Position numbers and translations under genes: made by a program | In this document: in pieces, positions 6,630-15,512 of the stretch | Layout of the letters: each line of letters begins with the position of its first letter | Position numbering within the stretch: position 1 is the first letter of the stretch | NCBI GenBank assembly: GCA_002436025.1 | Contig: DIXM01000008.1 | Coordinates: 87,564-151,563 of the forward strand | DNA from: a candidate division Hyd24-12 bacterium UBA6080 | GTDB lineage: Bacteria; Fermentibacterota; Fermentibacteria; Fermentibacterales; JCC-6 | Length of the DNA: 64,000 bases | Direction of reading: 5' to 3' | The notes under the pieces: generated by a model | What the model was told of the DNA's origin: nothing | Database searches by the model: none | Seen by the model: the letters and a program-made list of their open reading frames with translations, nothing else

Positions 6630-8728
6630 TTCTCCTGCTCCCCATGCTCTTCGAAGAGGTCGGGCATCTCGTACTTCTCCACGATGCTTCTCAGCCTCTT
6701 GTTCAGTTCTTCCGCCTTCTCCTCTATCTCCTCGAGGCTCATGGACGGTTTTACCGGTTCGGGTTCGGGCTCGGGTTCAGGTTCAGGTTGAGATTGAGGT
6801 TCGGGCTCGGGTTCTGGCTTCTCTTCCGAAAGGGTCTCGAGCAGCTTGATGCTTGCGATGGTGTGGCTGCCGCAGAGCCTCACGCCCCTTGCCTTCACGC
6901 CCTTTTCGGGGATGTCCGCCGAGGCCGTCTGACCCTTGCGGGTCTTCATGCGCTTCTTCCTCTCGAACCAATACTCGAGCGTGAAGTCGGTGAGGGGGGT
7001 GAAAACCAGCACATCGACCCCCTCGGGGACGAAGCGGTACTCCCGATCCAGTATGAAGCCGCCGATGCTGAAGCGTTTGACGTAGGGTATCTTGTCGGTG
7101 CCGTCGCGGTAGACGCAGGTGAAGGGCATGTCCTTGTCGGCGGGGCCGCACCAGAGAACTTTACCATCCACCAGGAACTTCTCCTGAACGGGCATCACCC
7201 TGTATGTGCCGTCATCGAGGAAGTAGAGGATGCGGTCGTACTCGGAGGCGTGCCAAGAGACGCCTCCCTTCACTGCCGTACCGACGAACCCGGTTTCTTT
7301 GTCGTAGCCCACCCTGAGGTTGGCTATGGCTATCTCACGGCGCTGGATTCCGCTGAACCCCTCGACTGCGGTCTTTCTGGGAAAAAGCTTGCCGTACTTC
7401 TTCAGTATCTCACCAAGAACCTCGGTCGCGTAGTCCCTGAGGCTGCCGAGCCTTTTCTTTGCCTGGCGCATGCGGCCCTTGATGTCGTCCATCTCCCTGC
7501 GGTGCGCCTCGATGTCGAAACGGCTTATCCTGCGGATCTTGAGTGCCAGGAGCCTCTCGATGTCATCGGCCGTGACCTCCCTGGGGTAATCGGTGAGGAA
7601 GGGAAGAAGGCCCTGGCCGACGGCGTCCCTGACCTCCTCGAGCGTGGGGCACTCTTCGATGAGCTTGTAAAGCCTGTTCTCGATGAATATCTGCTCGAGG
7701 GTCATCCAGTGTAGCGTGTCGCCAAGGTTGCTTATCTCGAGCTGGAGCTCGAGCCGGAGCACATGGAGGAGGCGGTCTGCGCAGTAGCGCACGAGGCCCG
7801 AGACGCTTGTCTCGAGTGGAACGCCCTCCTGTATCACAAGCATGTTGGAGGTGTGGGTGATCTCGCACTCGGTGTGGGCGTAGAGCTGCCTGAGGGTCTC
7901 CTCGGCGCTGACGCCACGGGCGGGGGTGACCTCGATCTCGACGTTCTCGGTGGTGTAGTCGTCAATGCTGGTGATCTTGAGGCGGCCCTTGCGGGTGGCG
8001 TTCTCTATCGAGGCCATGAGCGTCTCGGTGGTGGTCCCGTAGGGGATCTCGCTTATCACAAGCTTCTTCCCGCCACGGGGTTCTATCCTGGCCCTGTTGC
8101 GTATCCTGCCGTTGCCGTCTTCGTACGCCGAGACATCTATGGCGCCCCCCTGGGGAAAGTCCGGCAGAAGGTGGAAGGGTTCGCCCCTTATGCAGGCTAT
8201 CTGGGCCTGTATGACCTCGTTGAAGTTGTGGGGAAGGATGCGGGTGGACATGCCCACGGCAATCCCGTCAGCTCCGAGTAGAAGAAGTACGGGTATCTTG
8301 GCCGGGAAGAGAACGGGCTCACGGTTCCTGCCGTCGTAGCTGGGAACGAAATCGGTTATGGCCGGGTTGAACAGTGTGTCGCGGGCGAGCTGCGTGAGCC
8401 GGCACTCGATGTAACGGGAGGCGGATGCTTCGTCTCCCGTGAAGATGTTGCCGAAGTTGCCCTGTCCCTCGATGAAGTAACCCCTGTTGGCCAGAGCAAC
8501 AAGGGCCGCCCCTATGGACTGGTCGCCGTGGGGGTGGTAGCGCATGCAGTGGCCTATGACATTGGCCACCTTGTTGAAACGGCCGTCGTCCATCTCAAGC
8601 ATGGCCCAGAGGATACGGCGCTGCACGGGTTTCAGGCCGTCGGCTGCGTCGGGGATGGCCCGCTCCTTTATCACGTAGGTGGCGTACTCCATGAAGTTCT
8701 CGCGGTAAAGCCCCCGCAGACCGGTCAT
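6626..8728 (-). CDS. parC: Type IIA topoisomerase subunit A (ParC-like)
   Basis: DNA-cleaving subunit of a type II topoisomerase, 700 residues. The N-terminal half carries the breakage-reunion domain with GLKPVQRRILWAM and the catalytic tyrosine in EASASRYIECRLT. The C-terminal part from about residue 490 is a shortened beta-pinwheel-like region, as in Bacteroidetes-type ParC, with no evident GyrA box. It is followed by a low-complexity Pro-Glu stretch (about residues 637-657) and a charged helix. The start ATG overlaps the stop of parE (ATGA), so the two subunits are translationally coupled. Whether it acts as topoisomerase IV or as the only gyrase cannot be told from the window. Confidence 0.88.
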   Translation of the reverse strand: MTGLRGLYRENFMEYATYVIKERAIPDAADGLKPVQRRILWAMLEMDDGRFNKVANVIGHCMRYHPHGDQSIGAALVALANRGYFIEGQGNFGNIFTGDEASASRYIECRLTQLARDTLFNPAITDFVPSYDGRNREPVLFPAKIPVLLLLGADGIAVGMSTRILPHNFNEVIQAQIACIRGEPFHLLPDFPQGGAIDVSAYEDGNGRIRNRARIEPRGGKKLVISEIPYGTTTETLMASIENATRKGRLKITSIDDYTTENVEIEVTPARGVSAEETLRQLYAHTECEITHTSNMLVIQEGVPLETSVSGLVRYCADRLLHVLRLELQLEISNLGDTLHWMTLEQIFIENRLYKLIEECPTLEEVRDAVGQGLLPFLTDYPREVTADDIERLLALKIRRISRFDIEAHRREMDDIKGRMRQAKKRLGSLRDYATEVLGEILKKYGKLFPRKTAVEGFSGIQRREIAIANLRVGYDKETGFVGTAVKGGVSWHASEYDRILYFLDDGTYRVMPVQEKFLVDGKVLWCGPADKDMPFTCVYRDGTDKIPYVKRFSIGGFILDREYRFVPEGVDVLVFTPLTDFTLEYWFERKKRMKTRKGQTASADIPEKGVKARGVRLCGSHTIASIKLLETLSEEKPEPEPEPQSQPEPEPEPEPEPVKPSMSLEEIEEKAEELNKRLRSIVEKYEMPDLFEEHGEQEK
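6756..6817 (-). repeat. Hexanucleotide repeat encoding a Pro-Glu tract in parC
   Basis: A degenerate period-6 repeat (ggttcg / ggctcg / ggttca on the plus strand) encodes alternating Pro-Glu with one Gln-Ser-Gln break. It links the pinwheel-like region of ParC to the C-terminal charged helix. Tracts of this kind can change length by slippage. Confidence 0.7.
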
Positions 8729-10533
8729 TTCAGGTTCTCCATGATGAAGTTGCGCCGTTCCGGCGTATTGCTGCCCATGTAGAAGTCAAGTATCTCGGGT
8801 ACCTCGCGCAGCCTGTCAATCCGCACCTGGGTGAGCCTTATGTCGGGTCCGATGAACTGGCCGAACTCCTTCGGGCTGATCTCGCCGAGGCCCTTGAACC
8901 TTGTGATCTCGGGCTTCTTACCGAGCCGCTGCGCCTCGCGGTCGAGCTCGGACTGGCTGTAGCAGTAAACGGTTTCCTTCTTGTTCCTGACCCTGAAAAG
9001 GGGAGTTTCGAGGATGTAGAGGTGCCCGTTGAGTGCCAGGTCCTCGAAAAAGTGCAGGAAAAGGGTCATCAGGAGGTTCCGTATGTGCATCCCGTCAACA
9101 TCGGCGTCGGTGGCCAGAACGACCCGGTTGAACCGCAGCCCCTCGACCCCGCCCTCGATGTTGAGGGCCCGCATGATGTTGTAGATCTCCTTGTTGCTGT
9201 ACACGGCCTCGCGCTTGAGCCCGAAGACGTTCTGGGGCTTGCCCCGCAGGGCGAAGATGGCCTGGGTGTGAACGTCCCGGCTGGACACCAGGCTGCCCGC
9301 AGCGCTCAGCCCCTCGGTGAGGAAGATGGTCGATTCCTCATCCCTTTCGTGGCCGTCCCCCAGATGTATCTTGCAGTCCTTCAGGTTGGGGATGCGGATG
9401 GCGGTCTGCTTCTCGCGCTCGCGTGCCTTCTTCTTCACTGTGAGCAGCTCGGTGCGCAGCTTCTGGTTGGCCTGGATCTTGGCAATGATGCGGTCCGCAA
9501 GTTTCTGGTCGCGGTGGAGCACCTGCTCGATCTCGGCCTGCACCCTTGTGACGATGTCGCGCCTTATGTCGGTGTTGCCCAGCTTGTTCTTGGTCTGGCT
9601 CTCAAAGACGGGGTCTTTGAGGCGCACCGATACCGCAGCCACAAGGCCGTCGCGCACGTCCTCGGCCACGAAACCCTTGCCGCTGTATGCGTTCATGCCC
9701 TTCAGGACGCCCTCTTTGAATGCCGAGAGGTGGCTGCCGCCGGCGCTTGTGTACTGGCCGTTGGCGAACGAGAAGTACTTTTCGCCGTATGAGTTGGTGT
9801 GGGTGAACGCGAACTCGAGCGTGGTGTTGCGGTAGTACACGGCGTCGTAGATGGCCTCGTCGCCCGTCTCGTCGTTGAGAAGGTCCCGCAGGCCGTCATC
9901 GGAACGGAATACCATGTCGTTGAACATCATCCTGAGCCCCGAGTTCAGAAAGGCGTAGTGCTGCATGCGCCTCTCGATGAACTCGCTTCGGAACTGGTAC
10001 TCGCCGAAGATCTCTTGGTCGGGCGTGAACTCGACCAGTGTGCCGTTCTTCTCGGTGGTTTCTCCGGTATCGTCGGACACAAGCCGTCCCTGTGAGAAAA
10101 CGGCCTGCCGGAACCTGCCGTCTCGGTACGAGCAGACCCTGAAGCTCTCGGACAGGGCGTTCACCGCCTTGGTGCCCACACCGTTGAGCCCCACGCTGAA
10201 TACGAAGACCTCGGTGTTGTACTTGGCTCCGGTGTTTATCTCGCTGACGCACTCCACCAGCTTGCCAAGCGGTATCCCCCGCCCCCAGTCCCTCACGGTT
10301 ATCGTGGAATCCTGAAGCTTTACCCTTATCCGGCTTCCGCACCCCATGATGAACTCGTCAACGGAGTTGTCCACCACTTCCTTGAGAAGGATGTAGATGC
10401 CGTCGTCGAGGTTCGAGCCGTCTCCGAGACGGCCGATGTACATCCCGGTTCTCAGACGGATGTGTTCGATGGATGAAAGGGTTTTCACCTTGCTTTCATC
10501 GTAGATGCCGGAACTTTCGATGGGACCGGTCAA
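8725..10533 (-). CDS. parE: Type IIA topoisomerase subunit B (ParE-like)
   Basis: ATPase subunit partnering the ParC-like protein. Visible landmarks are the GHKL N-box in LLKEVVDNSVDEF, GRGIPLG, the TOPRIM glutamate in TEGLSAAGS, and DADVDGMHI for Mg2+ binding; the C-terminal tail has FKGLGEISPKEF. I place the start at TTG 10533, preceded by GGAGGGG; the same frame stays open to an upstream ATG at 10575 that lacks a good site. Length is about 602 residues, the short form without the E. coli GyrB insertion. It overlaps parC by four bases. Confidence 0.88.
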   Translation of the reverse strand: MTGPIESSGIYDESKVKTLSSIEHIRLRTGMYIGRLGDGSNLDDGIYILLKEVVDNSVDEFIMGCGSRIRVKLQDSTITVRDWGRGIPLGKLVECVSEINTGAKYNTEVFVFSVGLNGVGTKAVNALSESFRVCSYRDGRFRQAVFSQGRLVSDDTGETTEKNGTLVEFTPDQEIFGEYQFRSEFIERRMQHYAFLNSGLRMMFNDMVFRSDDGLRDLLNDETGDEAIYDAVYYRNTTLEFAFTHTNSYGEKYFSFANGQYTSAGGSHLSAFKEGVLKGMNAYSGKGFVAEDVRDGLVAAVSVRLKDPVFESQTKNKLGNTDIRRDIVTRVQAEIEQVLHRDQKLADRIIAKIQANQKLRTELLTVKKKAREREKQTAIRIPNLKDCKIHLGDGHERDEESTIFLTEGLSAAGSLVSSRDVHTQAIFALRGKPQNVFGLKREAVYSNKEIYNIMRALNIEGGVEGLRFNRVVLATDADVDGMHIRNLLMTLFLHFFEDLALNGHLYILETPLFRVRNKKETVYCYSQSELDREAQRLGKKPEITRFKGLGEISPKEFGQFIGPDIRLTQVRIDRLREVPEILDFYMGSNTPERRNFIMENLK

Positions 10534-10643
10534 AACCCCTCCACAAGATATGGGTACAAAAAAGGGATACGGCACAACATGTTGAAAGCCATTCCAAAAA
10601 TCGCTTCAGCACACCAAGTATACACCATGCTCACCCTCTGAAC

Positions 10644-10657
10644 CACCATATGTGGTG
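10644..10657. promoter_or_regulatory. Short inverted repeat between divergent genes
   Basis: CACCA-TATG-TGGTG lies in the gap between divergently transcribed parE and the small gene at 10744. It could be an operator, but arms of only five bases can occur by chance. Confidence 0.25.
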
Positions 10658-10743
10658 TGGGGACGGGTGCTTTCCCGGAGAGTGAAAATGGTTTATGCTT
10701 GAGCTGAAGAAGGCATTTTACAACCAACCCGAGGGGGGAAACA

Positions 10744-11136
10744 ATGAAGTCACCAGACGGCGGGGGCAAGAACCCGGGCATGCAGAAGCAGCCCATGAAG
10801 CCACAGCAGAAACCTTCCCGGCCCACGCAGGAAAAACCGGCCTACAGCCCGTCTCCCAAGCAGCAGTACCGTGAGGCCCAGAAGCCCGAGCGCAAACCGG
10901 AGATGAAGTTTGAGAGAAAACCCGAGCGCAGCCCCGAGGACAGAAAGCGCATCGCCCTGCTTGACCGGCTGAAGAACCGCCAGGGCAGAAGCCAGCAGAA
11001 CCTCGACGCCGATTCCGCTGAATCCACGACTACAGAGACACCCGGAAACGGCAGGCGCTCATGCTGCCTCGGGTGCACCGTTTACGCCCTTGCTCTGCCC
11101 GTTCTGGCTATCGGGATTCTGATACTGCTGCCCTGA
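10744..11136 (+). CDS. Small basic, Pro/Lys/Gln-rich protein with one C-terminal TM segment
   Basis: A 130-residue protein I do not recognise. Residues 1-75 are low complexity and rich in Pro, Lys, Gln and Arg with repeated KPERKPE-like units. After an acidic/Thr linker comes RSCCLGCTVYALALPVLAIG, a Cys-containing hydrophobic anchor ending at the C-terminus, so it is probably a tail-anchored membrane protein with a cytoplasmic basic domain. The ribosome site gaggggggaaaca before the ATG is strong. Its 3' end overlaps the convergent flippase gene by 29 bases. A nucleic-acid-binding or scaffolding role is conceivable but unsupported. Confidence 0.6.
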   Translation: MKSPDGGGKNPGMQKQPMKPQQKPSRPTQEKPAYSPSPKQQYREAQKPERKPEMKFERKPERSPEDRKRIALLDRLKNRQGRSQQNLDADSAESTTTETPGNGRRSCCLGCTVYALALPVLAIGILILLP

Positions 11137-12574
11137 CGCTCCAGCCCCTCAGATAGGCGATCCGCAGGGCCGGGAGTGCAAGGATGAGCCCGGCGCCCGT
11201 CAACAGCGGCCAGGTCAGCCCCGTGAACCTCATGAGAAGCAGGACACCGGGCACTGGCAGGGCTCCCAGAACAAAGGGCACGAACAAACGTGTCAGTGTT
11301 CCCCTGCCCAGAAGGGTCGCGCAGATCACTGCCACCGCTGCGCTGGAAGAAACTGCTGCCATGCCTGCCGCTGGAAGGCCCAGGTTCCCCATGAACCAGA
11401 GGTTAACCACCAGGCTTGCCGCGAGCCCGGCTGTCACCGCGGGAAGGGTGGCCTTCTGCCTGCCGGACGCTATCACTGCCGCCAGCAGGAAGTTCATGAA
11501 AAAGAAGACAGGGATACCCGAGAAGAGAAGCAGCCTTGTGTTGTCGAATTCGGCCGGGGAAAGTCCCCTGAGGAATGCGTCACCCCATAGAAGCCTCATG
11601 AAGAGCTGCCCCGGGGGAAGGATGAAGGCGACGACAACTGCGGAGATGGCCGAGATGAGAAACGCTATCTTCCTTACCTCACCCTGGGCGGAACCGTCCC
11701 TGAATGCCCTGCAGAGCCCCGGGAATAGGGCTCCCGGGAGAAGGGTGGGCGTGATAATGAGGACCAGGACCTCGAGAACCTTGTAGATCTCGTTGTATGC
11801 CCCCACGCTCACGACCCCAAGGGTGCGTTCGATCACAAGGTTGTCCACCCTCTGGTGCATTATGGCCACGATACCCATCAGCCCCAGGGGCCACGTGTCC
11901 TTCAGAAGAGCAAGCATCCGGCTAGTGTCAAAGCATGGACGGTTGTCGAATCCCAGCTTCCCTGCTGTCCTGAAACTTACCCATGCGATTACTGCCCCCC
12001 TGATCAGGAACACGGCTGCGACAACGTAGGGATGAGCTTCAAGTGCAATTGAAGCCACCACCAGAAGAAGGAAGACAACCGATGAGGATATCCGGGCGGC
12101 GGCTTCCCGGCGGGTCTGGCCCAGGGCCCTGAATGAGGCGAAGGGCAGCTCCGCCATGATCTCAAGGGTCATCCCGAGAAGGATGGGTATCAGTATAAGC
12201 GTCTGGGGAAGAGGATAGCTGAGAACCGAGAACGCCGTGAGCGTGATCAGCGAAACCAGTGCCATCACGGTTCTGAACCCCAGGGCGCTTCTCCAGACAT
12301 CCCGGGATTCCTCAGGAGTGCCCAGGCTCATCCTTCTGTTGACCAGGATCGCCGCGCCGAAATCGGTAATGAAGCAGGAAAAGACCGAGAGGATGACGGC
12401 GAGCAGCAACCGTCCGAACCAGACGTCCCCCATGTGCCTGGAGATGAGCATCATGGAGACGAACACCGCCCCCTTGCCCACTACCTGTCCAAGAAGCATG
12501 TGAACGCTGTTCGCCCGTTCGCCCTTCATGCCATCAGGAAGCGTCCTGGTCCGGCAAGGATCGATCCCGGACAC
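11108..12574 (-). CDS. Polysaccharide flippase-like membrane protein (Wzx/MATE-like)
   Basis: A 488-residue polytopic membrane protein with about twelve to fourteen hydrophobic segments. The N-terminal MLLGQVVGKGAVFVSMMLI and the following RHMGDVWFGRLLL are typical of the polysaccharide biosynthesis/flippase superfamily that moves lipid-linked oligosaccharides across the inner membrane. GTG at 12574 overlaps the stop of the preceding ligase gene (TAGTG); an ATG 14 codons inside is the alternative start. The nearby glycosyltransferases and O-antigen ligase fit a role in exporting an envelope glycan. Confidence 0.72.
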   Translation of the reverse strand: MSGIDPCRTRTLPDGMKGERANSVHMLLGQVVGKGAVFVSMMLISRHMGDVWFGRLLLAVILSVFSCFITDFGAAILVNRRMSLGTPEESRDVWRSALGFRTVMALVSLITLTAFSVLSYPLPQTLILIPILLGMTLEIMAELPFASFRALGQTRREAAARISSSVVFLLLVVASIALEAHPYVVAAVFLIRGAVIAWVSFRTAGKLGFDNRPCFDTSRMLALLKDTWPLGLMGIVAIMHQRVDNLVIERTLGVVSVGAYNEIYKVLEVLVLIITPTLLPGALFPGLCRAFRDGSAQGEVRKIAFLISAISAVVVAFILPPGQLFMRLLWGDAFLRGLSPAEFDNTRLLLFSGIPVFFFMNFLLAAVIASGRQKATLPAVTAGLAASLVVNLWFMGNLGLPAAGMAAVSSSAAVAVICATLLGRGTLTRLFVPFVLGALPVPGVLLLMRFTGLTWPLLTGAGLILALPALRIAYLRGWSVRAAVSESR

Positions 12575-14304
12575 TACGGCCTGTGAACGCTGCTGGGGGC
12601 GTAACCCACCGCTTTCAGAGCCTCGTTCCGCTTGACCTTCTTGGTGGTTGTCTTGGGAAGGTCTTCCTCGCTCACGATGAAGCCGGCTATCCTCTTGAAC
12701 AGCGGAGCGTCGTCGTTGAACTTTCGTACGGCGCTTCTCACCGCGTTCACTTCGTCCGCAGGGGCGATCTTGCGGCCCTCCTTCTCAGCTTCCTCTATGA
12801 GGAGGTCGCGGTTGGGGACGACCACGGCCCAGATCTCCTCCCCCTTTGTCTCGTCGACCTTCCCGAAGACCATGCTCTCGTTCACGTATGAATCCCTGTT
12901 GAGTATGGTCTCTATCTCCTCGGGGTACACGTTCTTGCCGTTCTTGGCGATGATCACGTTCTTCTTCCTGCCCGTGATGTAGAGGTATCCGTCATCGTCC
13001 ATTTTGCCGTAGTCGCCGGTGTGGAACCAGCGGTCGGGGGTGAGGACCTCGGCGGTGGCTTCAGGGTTGTTGTGGTAACCGAGCATCACGTTGGGGCCCC
13101 TCACCACTATCTCGCCTATGCCGCTTTCGTCGGCATCCTCGATGCGCACAGTGCACTCCGGCAGCACCAGCCCCACCGACCCCGGCCGGCATGCGTTGTC
13201 ACGGTTGACCGTAACTATCGGGGAGGTCTCGGTGAGGCCGTACCCTTCCAGAATCTTGAAGCCGAGTTTCTGGAAGCCGCGGATCACTTCCGGGTCTATC
13301 CCGGCGCCGCCCGAGACGAAAAGCCTGAGCCCTCCGCCGAACTTCTGGTGAACCTGACGGAACAGCTTCTTCCTCAGGTTCTTCGCCCCGAAGAACTCGC
13401 CGATGCCCGAGAGGGTCGTGCCGACCCTGTACTTCACGGCGCCGCCCGGAGCGCTTTTAATGTTTGTCATTATCCGGCGGTACATGTTCTCCCACAGAAG
13501 CGGGACGCCGATAACAACCGTTGCTCTGGTGGCAGCCAGGTCCTCCACCACGTAACGCAGTCCGTGGGCGATGGCTATGGTGCAGCCCGAGACCATTGGC
13601 AAAAGGAAGCCGCAGGTGCACTCGTAGCTGTGGTGAACGGGCAGCACCGAGAGAAAGATGTCTTCCTTCAGTATGGTTATTAGTGCCATGACCTGCCTGA
13701 GGTCGGAGATCAGGTTCTCCTGTGAGAGGACGACACCCTTGGCCATCCCGGTGGTTCCCGAGGTGTAGCAGATCGCCGCGGGGGCGTTCACGTCGAACGA
13801 ATCCGGCAGGGCAGCCCCGCCCGACCTTCCGGCCCTGATGAGGTCGATCATGTGCCGGTGGGTGTTCTTCCCCCCCATGTTCATGGCGTAGTTGGTCACT
13901 CCCCTTATGCCGGAAAAAACATCCATGAACCGGGGATCGTGAACGGCCATGTTGGCGCCCGAGTAGTGGACGATGGTGCGCATGTCTGCCGGGGGAAGCT
14001 CGCGGTCGATGGGAACGATCACCCCTCCCGCCCTTATCACGGCAAGGTAGGTGGTGCACCATTGGATGCTGTTGTCTCCCGCCACGGCCACAACGGGTCT
14101 GGGGTTCTGCTCGAGAAGCCCGCGGGCCATCCACTCCACATTGTTCCTGAGCTGGCTGTAGGTGACCGATCTGAAATGCCCCGGTTCGGCGGGTTCCAGT
14201 ATCGCCGTCTTGTCGGGGTAGCGTCTGCAGACCTGCTCGATGGCCCACGGCAGGTTCTCGATGGGGGGGACCTGGAGCAGGGGACCACCCGGGTAAGTTC
14301 TCAT
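12574..14304 (-). CDS. Long-chain acyl-CoA synthetase-like AMP-binding ligase
   Basis: A 576-residue ANL-superfamily enzyme that would adenylate a fatty or other carboxylic acid and pass it to CoA or a carrier. The P-loop-like motif reads YTSGTTGMAKGVV, followed by GYGLTETSP, TGDYGKMDDDGYLYITGRKKN in two adjacent motifs, and a C-terminal KTTTKKVKRN with the usual catalytic lysine region. I chose ATG 14304, which has GAGGAGG a few bases upstream and begins just after the stop of the FGE-like gene. The open frame continues 55 codons further into that gene and is rejected. Substrate is not visible. Confidence 0.85.
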   Translation of the reverse strand: MRTYPGGPLLQVPPIENLPWAIEQVCRRYPDKTAILEPAEPGHFRSVTYSQLRNNVEWMARGLLEQNPRPVVAVAGDNSIQWCTTYLAVIRAGGVIVPIDRELPPADMRTIVHYSGANMAVHDPRFMDVFSGIRGVTNYAMNMGGKNTHRHMIDLIRAGRSGGAALPDSFDVNAPAAICYTSGTTGMAKGVVLSQENLISDLRQVMALITILKEDIFLSVLPVHHSYECTCGFLLPMVSGCTIAIAHGLRYVVEDLAATRATVVIGVPLLWENMYRRIMTNIKSAPGGAVKYRVGTTLSGIGEFFGAKNLRKKLFRQVHQKFGGGLRLFVSGGAGIDPEVIRGFQKLGFKILEGYGLTETSPIVTVNRDNACRPGSVGLVLPECTVRIEDADESGIGEIVVRGPNVMLGYHNNPEATAEVLTPDRWFHTGDYGKMDDDGYLYITGRKKNVIIAKNGKNVYPEEIETILNRDSYVNESMVFGKVDETKGEEIWAVVVPNRDLLIEEAEKEGRKIAPADEVNAVRSAVRKFNDDAPLFKRIAGFIVSEEDLPKTTTKKVKRNEALKAVGYAPSSVHRP

Positions 14305-14312
14305 GATCCTCC

Positions 14313-15512
14313 TCAATCGAAAGGATACGTGTTTTCGTCCGCAAACACCCGAAACCCCACGAACGGGTAACCCAACTCCGGGGAGAAATGTGCCAGGGAA
14401 CGAGGTCCGCAGTCTTCCATGGAACTGAGCCAGCTTCCACCGGCGGCGAGCCCGCACGATGCGGTCCATTCCCAGAGGTTCCCGGCGGTATCATAAAACC
14501 CCCAAGAGTTTGCGGGGTAAGAGCCCACCGGGGCCGATGCCCCGAAACCGTCCTCTACTTCGGGATGTCTTGCAAGAATGCCCTCGGCGGAGTCGGAGCA
14601 GTTGTAGGTCCCGACCAGAGGAGTGCGGCATCCACCCGCCCCGGCGGCGAGCTGCCATTCCTCCGGGTCGGGAAGCCTGTAGGAAAGGCCGTTCCCGCTA
14701 ATGCCGGTAAGCCACCTGCAGTACAGCTCCGCGCCGGCCTGGTTCACACCGTGCATGGGAAGGTCCTCCATGCCGGGGACGGTCTCGTATCGGCTTATCT
14801 CGATGTTGGCAACCACGGGAAGGGGCCAGTTGCAGCGGAGTATGCTGTCGGTTAGATCGGTCCGTCCCGCGAGATGCCAGCCGGTCCGGCGAAGACCGGG
14901 ATCCACGCTGTTCATAAACACTGCGAATTCGGCTGCAGTGACCTCGTTCACGCCCGCCAGGAAATCGGGGTAACCCTGACGGAGCAGCGAGCCCGGAACC
15001 CTGACCATCGGCGGGTTGCCGGGTACGAGCACGGGGATCTCCCGCGTGACCGTGACGAGTTCCGGAACAAGAAGGGTCTGCGAAACCCTGTCCACTATGC
15101 CGTCCCCACCCGCAAGGCTGAACTCGTAACTGCCCGGGCCCGGCAGCGGTATCGTGCATGGCGACATGGATGTGAAGCCCTCCCAGGACACGGCCAGCCC
15201 CTCCGGCTCGGTGAAAACCGCAATTCCGCAGAACCTTTCAAGGTAGACCACGATGGTGTCGGCCCCCGGCCTGACGATCGTTTCAAGGGTCCTGAAACCC
15301 TCCCGGGAGACTGTGATCCTCGTTCCGTCCCTGTGAACGGGGATCGAGAAGGGCGAGTGCATGGGAGGAGCGCCCCCCACCGAGACCAGCGAGCCGTCGG
15401 GGACCGTTACGACAACGGTCCTTCGGGTCGGGAAGATGTCAAGCGCAAAAAGCCCGGCTGCGAAGAACGCACAGAGGATACCGAGCAGCAACAACAGATG
15501 GGATGGCCTCAA
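14313..15512 (-). CDS. PEGA-domain plus formylglycine-generating-enzyme-like protein
   Basis: A 399-residue exported or membrane-anchored protein. Residues 5-25 are hydrophobic (LLLLLGILCAFFAAGLFAL). Residues ~33-110 resemble a PEGA repeat (GAPPMHSPFSIPV, VSREGFRTLE), with a second similar repeat around 115-165. From ~180 comes an FGE/SUMF1-type domain with NEVTAAEFAVFMN, RLPDPEEWQLAAGAG, DTAGNLWEWT, AAGGSW and VGFRVF. Most bacterial FGE-like proteins of this kind are not sulfatase activators, and no sulfatase is nearby. It lies in a minus-strand run with the radical SAM gene before it and the AMP ligase after it. Confidence 0.75.
   Translation of the reverse strand: MRPSHLLLLLGILCAFFAAGLFALDIFPTRRTVVVTVPDGSLVSVGGAPPMHSPFSIPVHRDGTRITVSREGFRTLETIVRPGADTIVVYLERFCGIAVFTEPEGLAVSWEGFTSMSPCTIPLPGPGSYEFSLAGGDGIVDRVSQTLLVPELVTVTREIPVLVPGNPPMVRVPGSLLRQGYPDFLAGVNEVTAAEFAVFMNSVDPGLRRTGWHLAGRTDLTDSILRCNWPLPVVANIEISRYETVPGMEDLPMHGVNQAGAELYCRWLTGISGNGLSYRLPDPEEWQLAAGAGGCRTPLVGTYNCSDSAEGILARHPEVEDGFGASAPVGSYPANSWGFYDTAGNLWEWTASCGLAAGGSWLSSMEDCGPRSLAHFSPELGYPFVGFRVFADENTYPFD

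Noticed and set aside
14313..15512. Sulfatase-activating formylglycine enzyme
   Set aside because: No sulfatase is in the window and the domain is fused to PEGA-like repeats; a structural or ligand-binding FGE-like role is at least as likely.
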